Shown here in pieces: positions 35,706-42,389 of a stretch of 42,389 nt of DNA. Location of the stretch: the NCBI GenBank assembly GCA_046351215.1, contig JAXLYX010000029.1, positions 1 to 42,389 of the forward strand, read 5' to 3'. This stretch comes from JAXLYX01 sp046351215 (GTDB lineage Bacteria; Myxococcota_A; Polyangia; Polyangiales; Houyiibacteriaceae). Position 1 is the stretch's first letter. Every line of letters starts with the position of its first letter. The position numbers and the translations under genes are program-made. The notes under the pieces were generated by a model. That model made no database searches and was not told the origin of the DNA. It was given only the letters and a program-made list of their open reading frames with translations.

Positions 35706-35725
35706 ATCCCCGACGGCCCCGATCG

Positions 35726-36991
35726 ATGCGCATCGCCTACCTCACGAACCAGTACCCGAAGGTCAGCCACACCTTCATCCGTCGTGAGATCCAAGCGCTC
35801 GAGGAGTCGGGCGACGAGATCCTGCGCTACACGCTCAGGCACGTCGGCGAGGAGCTCGTCGATCCCCTCGATCGCGCCGAGAAGGAGCGGACGCGGGCGG
35901 TGGTCTCGCGTGGCATCCCCAAGCTGCTGGCGTCGACCCTCGCCGTCGCGGTCCGCTCGCCGCTCGCCTTCGGTCGAGCCGCGGTCGCGGCCGTACGTCT
36001 CGGTCACCGCTCGGATCGGGGCCTGCTCCGGCACGCGGGCTATCTGCTCTCGGCCTGCGAGCTCAAGCGCGAGCTCGAGGACGAGGGCGTCGACCACGTC
36101 CACGTCCACTTCGGCACGAATCCCGCCGCCGTGGCACTGCTCTGCCACGAGCTCGGCGGTCCGACCTACAGCTTCACGGCCCACGGCCCGGAGGAGTTCG
36201 ACAAGGCCGAGGCGCTCGGGCTGCGGATGAAGATCCATGGCGCCCGTTTCGTGTGTGCGATCTCGAGCTTCGGGCGGAGCCAGCTCTTCCGCCAGGCTCC
36301 GCCGGACGAGTGGGAGAAGGTCGTGGTGGTGCGCTGTGGCGTGGACGCACGCTTCCTCGAAGAGGAAGCGACACCGGTGCCGGACGTGCCTCGACTCGTC
36401 TGCGTCGGTCGGCTCTGCGAGCAGAAGGGTCAGGTCACGCTGGTCGACGCGGCGGCTCGTGTCGTCGCCACCGGACGACCGCTCGAGCTCGTCCTCGTCG
36501 GAGACGGCGAGATGCGGCCGGACATCGAGCGACGCATCCGGATGCACGGCCTCGAACGCCACGTGACGATCACGGGCTGGGCGTCGGGCGACGTGGTGAA
36601 GCGCCATCTCCGCGACTGTCGCTCGATGGTCTTGCCCAGCTACGCCGAGGGACTGCCGGTCGTGATCATGGAAGCCCTCGCCATGGGTCGCCCGGTGCTG
36701 TCGACGTACGTCGCGGGCATCCCGGAGCTCGTCGTGCCCGGAGAATGCGGCTTCCTCGTGCCCGCGGGATCCGTCGAGGATCTGGCCGCGCGCATGTGCG
36801 AGGTGCTCGACACGCCCGTCGATGCGCTCACCCGCATGGGGCGCGCCGGACGCAAGCGGGTGGCGGAGATGCACGACATCCGCGGCTCCGCCGCCGCGCT
36901 CCACGCGCTCTTCGCGCACGAGCCGATCGAGGTGGGGCGCGCCCCTTCCCGGGACGCTTCGCCGAGCGGCCCGCGGAGCACCGCATCGTGA
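35726..36991 (+). CDS. Family 4 glycosyltransferase
   Basis: A 421-residue GT-B enzyme. The N-terminal IAYLTNQYPKVSHTFIRREI is typical of exopolysaccharide GT4 proteins. The acceptor-side domain has HVHVHFGTNPAAVALL and SFTAHGPEEFD. The C-terminal donor domain has RLVCVGRLCEQKGQ, LVLVGDGEMR and the E-x7-E motif in PSYAEGLPVVIMEALAMGRP. Donor and linkage are unknown; rhamnose is plausible given the adjacent rml genes. Its TGA overlaps the GTG of the lipoprotein gene. Confidence 0.92.
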   Translation: MRIAYLTNQYPKVSHTFIRREIQALEESGDEILRYTLRHVGEELVDPLDRAEKERTRAVVSRGIPKLLASTLAVAVRSPLAFGRAAVAAVRLGHRSDRGLLRHAGYLLSACELKRELEDEGVDHVHVHFGTNPAAVALLCHELGGPTYSFTAHGPEEFDKAEALGLRMKIHGARFVCAISSFGRSQLFRQAPPDEWEKVVVVRCGVDARFLEEEATPVPDVPRLVCVGRLCEQKGQVTLVDAAARVVATGRPLELVLVGDGEMRPDIERRIRMHGLERHVTITGWASGDVVKRHLRDCRSMVLPSYAEGLPVVIMEALAMGRPVLSTYVAGIPELVVPGECGFLVPAGSVEDLAARMCEVLDTPVDALTRMGRAGRKRVAEMHDIRGSAAALHALFAHEPIEVGRAPSRDASPSGPRSTAS

Positions 36992-38616
36992 CCCCGGGCC
37001 GCGCGCGAACCATCGGGCTCGCGGCGTTGGCTCTCGCCTCGGGGTGCGGTCCCCGCCCCGTTCGCCCGGCAGCGCACGCCGCGCAGCCTTCGCTCGCGGC
37101 AGCCGCTCCGGAGCCACCCGAGCTCGCCGATGGGCTTCCCTCCGGCACGATCGCACGCCTCGAGATCGACCTCGTCGCGCTCCGAGCGAGCCCCTTCGCA
37201 TCCGACGCCGCGGCCCGTCTCACGCGACTCGCGTCGGAGCTCGGATGGGACGGCGCACCCGAGCTCGTCGAAGTCGGGCTCGCGGCCTCTCGGAGGCTCT
37301 CTCTCCTGGCCGTGGCCGAACGCGATGGGACGATCGCGTGGGTGGCCCTCCTGCGAGGCGACTACGGAGGGGAGCTCGCGCGGCGACTCTCGACGGTGAC
37401 CGATCCGCGTGACGCCTCGGAGGGCCCGGCGGAGCGTGGGCTCCTCTCGACCGTGCTCGGAGAGCACACCTTCCTCGTCGGTCGCCGTGGGCCCGTCGAG
37501 GAATCGGCACGCCGGCTCACGGGGCGGCTTCCGCCGATGGCCCCGCGCGATGCGACGGTCGCAGCCTTCGATCTCGTGACCGGGGGGACCACGCTCCTGG
37601 CGTTCGCCGTCGATCCATCGGCCTGGGAGCGGGCCACGTCCGGCGGAGGGCTCCCGCCGACGGACGCGCCCGTCGGTCCCCTCGCCGTCGGCGGATCCCT
37701 CGAGCTCGGCGCGACGCTGACGGCGACCTTGGGCATCGTCGGACCGGACGCGCTCGCGGCCGCGGAAGCCGCGGAAGGGCTGCGCGAGTCCTGGCTCTCC
37801 CTCTGCTCGTCGACCGAGCTCTCGGGTCTGGCAGCCGCCCTTCGCGACGGCACCGTCGAGTCGCGTCCGCGCGGCGCCGTGCTCGTGCTCCGCCTCGACC
37901 TCGCCGCAGCCCACGAGGCGCTCTCGGCCGCGGCCCCGCTGCTGGCCGGGATGACCGAGCAGGCGTTCGCCTCGGCCGAGGACGACGAGCCGGGCCTGCC
38001 TGCAGGCCCGCTGCCTCCGGCGTCGCGTCCGGGCCCCACGGCCGCCTCGACGGCCCTCGTGGACTCCCTGGCCGCCCTCGGCTTCTTCGAGCCGGCCGGG
38101 AGCGCCGCCGCCGTGCACGACGCCGAGAAATGGGCCCGCGAGACGGGATGGCCCTTCGACGCATCGTCCGGCCGGGTCTTCGAAGCGGATCCGGAGGAGC
38201 TCGTCGACGGCGGGCTCGAGCCCCTCCTTTCGGCCCTGCGTCCGTTCCTCGCTCGGGCCGGCGCGCGGCACGAGGTCGCGGAGGCTCCGCCGACCGACGA
38301 CCTCGCGCTCGTCGTCGACGGCCGACGCGTCCTGCTCGCGACGGATCGGGAGCTCGACGATCCGTGTTGGAGCGAGCTCCTCGCGCTGCGAGTCGCCCGA
38401 CTGGTCGATGGTTGGCTCGACGCCGTGGGCTCCAAGGAGAGGGCCTATTTCCTCGAACCGGACGGTGCCCGGCCGCGCCTCGTGCTCCTCACCCCCGAGA
38501 TGATGGCTCGCATCCGCCGCCATCCCGACTACGATCCCGAGACCTGGCCCATGCGCCTGACCGACGATCCCGTGCCCGGCTGCGAGGACGCCTATGCCCG
38601 TATGCGGTCACCCTGA
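36988..38616 (+). CDS. Large lipoprotein of unknown function in the polysaccharide locus
   Basis: A 542-residue protein. A short signal ends in the lipobox LALASGC (Cys20), followed by an Ala/Pro-rich spacer. The rest is soluble and mixed alpha/beta with repeated patterns: LEIDLVALRASPFA, VAAFDLVTGG, LVLRLDLAAAHEALS, LALVVDGRRVLLATD. A long Ala/Pro/Gly-rich insertion lies around residues 330-360. I recognise no family; the short strand-then-helix units faintly recall DUF3352-like lipoproteins. The GTG start overlaps the GT4 stop (GTGA), which implies joint translation and a function linked to polysaccharide export or modification. No catalytic motif is visible. Confidence 0.75.
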   Translation: MTPGRARTIGLAALALASGCGPRPVRPAAHAAQPSLAAAAPEPPELADGLPSGTIARLEIDLVALRASPFASDAAARLTRLASELGWDGAPELVEVGLAASRRLSLLAVAERDGTIAWVALLRGDYGGELARRLSTVTDPRDASEGPAERGLLSTVLGEHTFLVGRRGPVEESARRLTGRLPPMAPRDATVAAFDLVTGGTTLLAFAVDPSAWERATSGGGLPPTDAPVGPLAVGGSLELGATLTATLGIVGPDALAAAEAAEGLRESWLSLCSSTELSGLAAALRDGTVESRPRGAVLVLRLDLAAAHEALSAAAPLLAGMTEQAFASAEDDEPGLPAGPLPPASRPGPTAASTALVDSLAALGFFEPAGSAAAVHDAEKWARETGWPFDASSGRVFEADPEELVDGGLEPLLSALRPFLARAGARHEVAEAPPTDDLALVVDGRRVLLATDRELDDPCWSELLALRVARLVDGWLDAVGSKERAYFLEPDGARPRLVLLTPEMMARIRRHPDYDPETWPMRLTDDPVPGCEDAYARMRSP

Positions 38617-38644
38617 GCGCTACGGCGCGAGACGGGCCTAGGCG

Positions 38645-40006
38645 ATGCACGACGGCAATCCGCTCGCGTACCTGGCGCTCGCACTCTTCTTCCCGCTGGC
38701 TTTCGCGGTCACGAAGCGACGGCGTCCCTCGATCGCCGCCACGGGCCTCTTCGTCGGAGCGATCCTCTTCCTCCCGGAGATGCAGCTCGTGAAGCTGCCT
38801 GCGATCCCGGCATGGTCGAAGACGACGATCCCGGCGTTCGCGACGCTCCTGGCGCTCCGCGTGAACCAGCCCCAGAGGTTCCGAGTCGTCTTCACGAGCC
38901 GCTGGCCGAAGCTCTTCCTCCTGCTCACGCTGGTCTGCGCGATCGGCACGACCGTGACGAACATGGACCCGGTCGTCTGGGGTCGGAAGGTCTGCGAGGG
39001 CCTGAAGATCACGGACATCAACTTCCTCTTCCTGAGCGACACGCTCGGCTTCTACCTGCCCTTCGTGCTCGGCTGCGTCGCCATCCGTTCGGAGAGCGAG
39101 CTGGTCGACCTCTTCGCGATGGTGATCGCCCTCTGCCTCGTCTATTCGCTGCCGATCCTGGTGGAGCTGCGCCTCAGCCCGCAGATGAACAACTGGATCT
39201 ACGGCTTCGCGCAGCACGAGTTCGGGCAGACGGTGCGCGACGGCGGCTACCGTCCGATGGTCTTCATGGCGCACGGGCTCGCACTCGGTCTCTTCGTGGC
39301 CGCGGCGGCGCTCGCGGCGACCACAATCCGAAAGGTCGGCCTGTCGGCCTTCCGCTTCGACACGAAGTGGGTGTTCCCGTTCCTCGTGGCCATCCTCGTC
39401 CTGGTGAAGAGCAAGGGCGCGCTCCTCTTCGGCCTCGTGCTGGTGCCGTTGATCCTGTTCACGTCACCCCGGACGCAGGTTCGCGCGGCCGCATTGATGG
39501 CCGTGCTCGTCCTGGCCTACCCCTGGCTACGAACGTACGAGGTGATCCGGAGGGAGCCCACCGTCGAGCTCGCGCGCTCGTTCTTCGGCGAAGAGCGTTC
39601 GAAGTCCCTCGAGTTCCGCCTGCTCAACGAGGAAGTGCTCATCGAACGCACCATGCAGCACGTGTACTTCGGCTGGGGCCACTACGACCGAGCCGACGTG
39701 TACCCGGCGGACGACACGCGCGCCCTGACCACGCGCGACGGTGGGTGGATCATCGTGCTCGGCGAGCGTGGAGTCACCTATTGGGTGGTCTTCTTCGGCA
39801 CGCTGGTGATCCCGGTCTTCGCGGCATGGCGCTCGATCGATCGGATCCGCAGCGAGCGGGCCCGTTGGCTCGTCGCGGGATTGTCGCTGATGACCGCGAT
39901 GTACGCGCTCGATCTCCTCCCGAACGGCCTCTTCAACACGTTGGGCGTCTACTTCGCGGGCGCCCTCTACGGCGTCCTTCCGCGGCTTGCGTCTTCGAGG
40001 GCCTAG
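38645..40006 (+). CDS. O-antigen ligase/Wzy-type polymerase
   Basis: A 453-residue membrane protein with ten or more helices. Together with its place in the cluster, the later periplasmic loop, with HVYFGWGHYDRADVY and GGWIIVLGERGVTYWVVFFG, resembles the Wzy/WaaL (O-antigen ligase) family, which polymerises or ligates undecaprenyl-linked units. SKGALLFGLVLVPLILF is in a mid-protein helix. I take it as the polymerase of this locus. The ATG at 38645 is 28 bases after the lipoprotein stop. It converges on the wzc-like gene. Confidence 0.82.
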   Translation: MHDGNPLAYLALALFFPLAFAVTKRRRPSIAATGLFVGAILFLPEMQLVKLPAIPAWSKTTIPAFATLLALRVNQPQRFRVVFTSRWPKLFLLLTLVCAIGTTVTNMDPVVWGRKVCEGLKITDINFLFLSDTLGFYLPFVLGCVAIRSESELVDLFAMVIALCLVYSLPILVELRLSPQMNNWIYGFAQHEFGQTVRDGGYRPMVFMAHGLALGLFVAAAALAATTIRKVGLSAFRFDTKWVFPFLVAILVLVKSKGALLFGLVLVPLILFTSPRTQVRAAALMAVLVLAYPWLRTYEVIRREPTVELARSFFGEERSKSLEFRLLNEEVLIERTMQHVYFGWGHYDRADVYPADDTRALTTRDGGWIIVLGERGVTYWVVFFGTLVIPVFAAWRSIDRIRSERARWLVAGLSLMTAMYALDLLPNGLFNTLGVYFAGALYGVLPRLASSRA

Positions 40007-40031
40007 GTCCGCGGCCCCGACCGTCCCACCC

Positions 40032-40067
40032 GCTGGGCTGCCGTCGAGACCTCGACGGCGAGCCAGC
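40032..40067. terminator. Strong hairpin between convergent wzy and wzc-like genes
   Basis: GCCGTCGAG (40040-40048) and CTCGACGGC (40051-40059) are perfect complements, and GCTGG (40032-40036) / CCAGC (40063-40067) extend the stem after a short mismatched region. It lies 25 bases after the polymerase stop in a 119-base convergent gap. It may serve both directions, but T runs are absent. Confidence 0.5.
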
Positions 40068-40080
40068 AAGGCGCCGGGGC

Positions 40081-40111
40081 TCTTCGCCTCGACGAGAGCT
40101 CTCGACGAAGA
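40081..40111. terminator. Second hairpin in the convergent gap
   Basis: TCTTCG (40081-40086) pairs with CGAAGA (40106-40111). The interior contains the palindrome GAGAGCTCTC. It is just downstream of the wzc-like stop when read on the minus strand, so it may terminate that gene. No T tract is present. Confidence 0.4.
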
Positions 40112-40125
40112 ATCCGTGCGGACGC

Positions 40126-42246
40126 CTAGTCGATCCGCGTCGACGCCCAGAAGAGGTCGACGGGCCCCGCACGATCCTCGAGCCGAGAGTACTCCGTCGG
40201 GAGGTCCACCAGGATGTAGCCGACGCCGTTCGACCGGCCGAGGCGGGTCGGGATCGATGCGATCTCCATGATGGAGCAGAGCCCCGACGGGATCACGACC
40301 GCGACCCGGTCTGCGAGCCGCGCTGCGCGCCGGAGGGCCTGCCCCTCCTTGGGGCCGTCCCAGGACTCGACCTCGCGGTGCGGAACGATGTCCATGCGCC
40401 CGACGGGTGCGCGCGATCGCTGCACGATGGCCGTGGGCGGCACCTTCATCGGCTCTGGCGAGGGGCTGTCGTGCCCAGGGAACGTGTCGCGCTGGGGAGG
40501 CGTCGAGCTCCGCGACGGCGAGGGGGCGCCGTACCCGACCAACGTCACCTTCTTCGGGAGATCCTCGTCGTCGACGGGCGGCGGCGTGCGGAGCGGCCCG
40601 CCCATCCCCCCCATCGGGGGCTGCGAAGGCGTGTAGGGCCCACGCGGTCCGACGCCGCCCGCGGCCGCCACGACCGAGCTGCGCCAGTCGTCGCCGAGAC
40701 GCGAGGCGATCGTCTGTGCGAGAACCGCCTGCGAGGTCGTGATTCCGACGATCAACGTCCGACCCACCGCCATGGGCGCGTAGTCGTCCATGTCCGCGAT
40801 CAGATCGTCGAGTGCCTGGAGCTCGCGTGGCCACGTCGTAGACGCGATCACGGGCCCCCGGCCCCAATAGGCGAGCTCCTTCGCCGTGCGTACGCGCAGC
40901 CCACGGAGCTCGCGGACGAGGAGCACGATCATCACCACGACGAGGGCGAAGCCCGGCACCGCGAGGACGACCATGTACTTCTTCTTCGAGGACTCCGAAT
41001 GCTCCGGAGGCCTGGCCTCGAGGATCACGCGGAATCCCGGGTCGGGCCGCCTCACGGCGTCCTCGATCCGGGCCAGCTGCTGGCGCTGCTCCGCGGCCAC
41101 CTGCTCGTGGACGCGCACTTGGGCGAGCAACGAAGCAGCCTCGCCTTCGATCTGCGAGAACTCCACCACCCTCGACTGTGCGCGTGTCGCGAGATCGCTC
41201 AGGCCGACGAGCCGCTCACGAGCGGCGGCGAGCTCCGCCTCGGCCGCCGAGAGCGAGCCCTGGAGCGTCTGGTACTGCGCGCTCGCGGCCATGGTCGCGG
41301 TGTTGGTGGTGGTCGCCTGCCCCGACTGGATCCGCTGCTGGAGTCCGGCGATCTGCAGCTCGAGCGAGCGAACCGTCGGATGGTCCGGCGAGTATCGGCT
41401 CCGCGCTGCCGCGAGCTCCGCCTCGAGCCGGGAGAGCTCCGCCTGATCCGGACGAGCCGAGGTCGCGGTGCTGACGACCATGCGGGGCGCATGCGCGAGG
41501 TCCCGTCGCAGCTGCGTGACACGCGCCTCGAGCGCCCGGATCTCGGACTCCGTGAGATCGCGCTGTGCGCGGAGCTCGGCCGCGGACGAGATCCCTTCTT
41601 CCTGCTCGGTCGTGAGGTCGGCGATGCCGTGCGACTGACGGAAGTGATCGTAGGCGGAACGCGACTGCGCGAGCTCCCGCTCCTGCGCCGTCAGGCGTTC
41701 GCGGACCGAGCTCCGCACCTGCTCGAGCCTCGTCTTGTGCATGTCCTGGAGGCGCTTGATCAGCTCCTCCGCCGCCATGTTCGCGAGGAACGCGGCGCGA
41801 TCCGCGGACGGCCCGCTCGCGGTGATGCGCAGGATGCCGGCCTCCGGCTCCGGCGCGGGCTCGAGGACGTGCCCGAGGACCGATGGCGGCCCCTCGAACG
41901 CGGTCCGAGCCTTGATCGCCTCGAGCACACGCGCGCTGTACAGCGTCTCGAGCGCGAGGACGATCGAGCGACCGCCCTGCTCCTGCATGCCGGGGAGCTC
42001 GCCGGCGCCCTCGTATCGGACGACCACGGTCGACTTGAACGTCCGCGGCATCAGCTTGCCGACGACGAGGCCCACGAGGCCACCGACGACGACGGCGAGC
42101 ACGATCCACTTCCGACCTTCCCACAGCGTCATGAGGAGACGGAACGGGTCGACCGGCGCGCCGTGACGCACGTCCGAGGCTGCCGGATCCGAATACGACT
42201 CTTCCGGAGGTGGGGGCAGCGAGGCCCTGGGAGCTCGTCGTTCCAT
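40126..42246 (-). CDS. Wzc-like chain-length protein without P-loop
   Basis: A 706-residue inner-membrane polysaccharide co-polymerase. The first helix is at about 47-65 (WIVLAVVVGGLVGLVVGKL) after DPFRLLMTLWEGR, which is the Wzz domain start. A long coiled-coil periplasmic region (about 150-400) contains YSPDHPTVRSLELQIAGLQ, a known motif of the family. The second helix is at about 421-446. The cytoplasmic part should be a BY-kinase, but no Walker A sequence of the GEGKS/T type occurs; the matching place reads TLIVGITTSQAVLAQTIA. A long Pro/Ser-rich insert follows, then a Rossmann-like end (RVAVVIPSGLC, GYILVDLPT). The Tyr-rich tail is also missing. It probably acts without kinase activity. 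ATG at 42246 is preferred to the adjacent TTG at 42249. Confidence 0.88.
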   Translation of the reverse strand: MERRAPRASLPPPPEESYSDPAASDVRHGAPVDPFRLLMTLWEGRKWIVLAVVVGGLVGLVVGKLMPRTFKSTVVVRYEGAGELPGMQEQGGRSIVLALETLYSARVLEAIKARTAFEGPPSVLGHVLEPAPEPEAGILRITASGPSADRAAFLANMAAEELIKRLQDMHKTRLEQVRSSVRERLTAQERELAQSRSAYDHFRQSHGIADLTTEQEEGISSAAELRAQRDLTESEIRALEARVTQLRRDLAHAPRMVVSTATSARPDQAELSRLEAELAAARSRYSPDHPTVRSLELQIAGLQQRIQSGQATTTNTATMAASAQYQTLQGSLSAAEAELAAARERLVGLSDLATRAQSRVVEFSQIEGEAASLLAQVRVHEQVAAEQRQQLARIEDAVRRPDPGFRVILEARPPEHSESSKKKYMVVLAVPGFALVVVMIVLLVRELRGLRVRTAKELAYWGRGPVIASTTWPRELQALDDLIADMDDYAPMAVGRTLIVGITTSQAVLAQTIASRLGDDWRSSVVAAAGGVGPRGPYTPSQPPMGGMGGPLRTPPPVDDEDLPKKVTLVGYGAPSPSRSSTPPQRDTFPGHDSPSPEPMKVPPTAIVQRSRAPVGRMDIVPHREVESWDGPKEGQALRRAARLADRVAVVIPSGLCSIMEIASIPTRLGRSNGVGYILVDLPTEYSRLEDRAGPVDLFWASTRID

Positions 42247-42283
42247 CAACTAGGGTGGCGGACTTGCGCTCTTCCTTCGCAAC

Positions 42284-42301
42284 CAGCTGTTACCACAGCT
42301 G
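42284..42301. promoter_or_regulatory. Perfect inverted repeat upstream of the wzc-like gene
   Basis: CAGCTGT (42284-42290) and ACAGCTG (42295-42301) are exact complements around tacc, 38 bases upstream of the wzc-like ATG. It may be an operator. The remaining bases 42302-42389 show nothing I can support. Confidence 0.4.
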
Positions 42302-42389
42302 ACTCGGCGCTGCCATGGCACGAAGGGGGGAGTCGCTCCGACGACTCGGAGCGCCGCACATCCTCGAGTCGTACGGACCTTCGCGGCCC

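Noticed and set aside
36640..38523. A 627-codon minus-strand frame opposite the lipoprotein gene
   Set aside because: The plus-strand frame has a lipobox and coupled start, while the antisense product is compositionally biased and featureless.

Overview
The window is G+C-rich, densely packed bacterial chromosome. The gene content (eukaryote-type Ser/Thr kinase with a C-terminal membrane anchor, many lipoproteins, frequent GTG/TTG starts, a short RpoD/RpoS-like sigma factor, Sec-type nitrous oxide reductase, DUF482, DUF3570/DUF4266) suggests Myxococcota/Deltaproteobacteria, perhaps a Sandaracinus-like lineage. That placement is inference from gene families; no rRNA or marker phylogeny is available here. 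I see no tRNA or rRNA gene, CRISPR array, insertion sequence, prophage or attachment site.

Bases 1-3012 carry the end of a diiron ferritin-like gene, a sigma-70 factor and a small orphan protein; strong hairpins follow the first two. Bases 3208-12249 form one plus-strand block of nine genes with tiny gaps or ATGA/GTGA overlaps: a c-type cytochrome lipoprotein, nosZ, nosD, nosF, nosL, nosY, a four-helix membrane protein, a radical SAM/SPASM protein and protoporphyrinogen oxidase. It encodes reduction of N2O to N2 with copper-site maturation, and ends in genes that look like tetrapyrrole metabolism. NosZ itself has a plausible lipobox, and no NosR is present, so the cytochrome is the obvious candidate electron donor. 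A DUF3570/DUF4266 pair follows.

Bases 13701-30400 hold housekeeping and accessory genes on both strands: a minimal RlmN-like radical SAM enzyme coupled to a dihydrouridine synthase, a PHA-granule-type small protein, a 103-residue orphan behind an unusually structured leader, a DUF99 protein, BipA/TypA, a Ser/Thr kinase with an odd start region, two related UbiA-type prenyltransferases flanking an orphan, a CYTH-domain protein that may be leaderless, a CNNM/CBS protein, type II NADH dehydrogenase, and an overlapping run PPTase - pyrophosphatase-like - DUF482.

Bases 29357-42246 are an exopolysaccharide locus: Wza-type exporter, WcaJ-type initiating transferase, GT2 and WecG/TagA-type glycosyltransferases, RmlC and RmlD for dTDP-rhamnose, a GT4 enzyme, an unknown lipoprotein translationally coupled to it, a Wzy/O-antigen-ligase-like polymerase, and a Wzc-like chain-length protein whose cytoplasmic half has lost the P-loop of bacterial tyrosine kinases. 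Together these describe a Wzx/Wzy-type pathway for a rhamnose-containing polysaccharide, although the flippase and RmlA/RmlB lie outside the window.

The points most worth following are the lipoprotein-type NosZ system with its extra membrane protein and heme-type genes, the structured leader at 16190-16361, the truncated RlmN paralogue, the UbiA pair with its orphan, and the P-loop-less Wzc.
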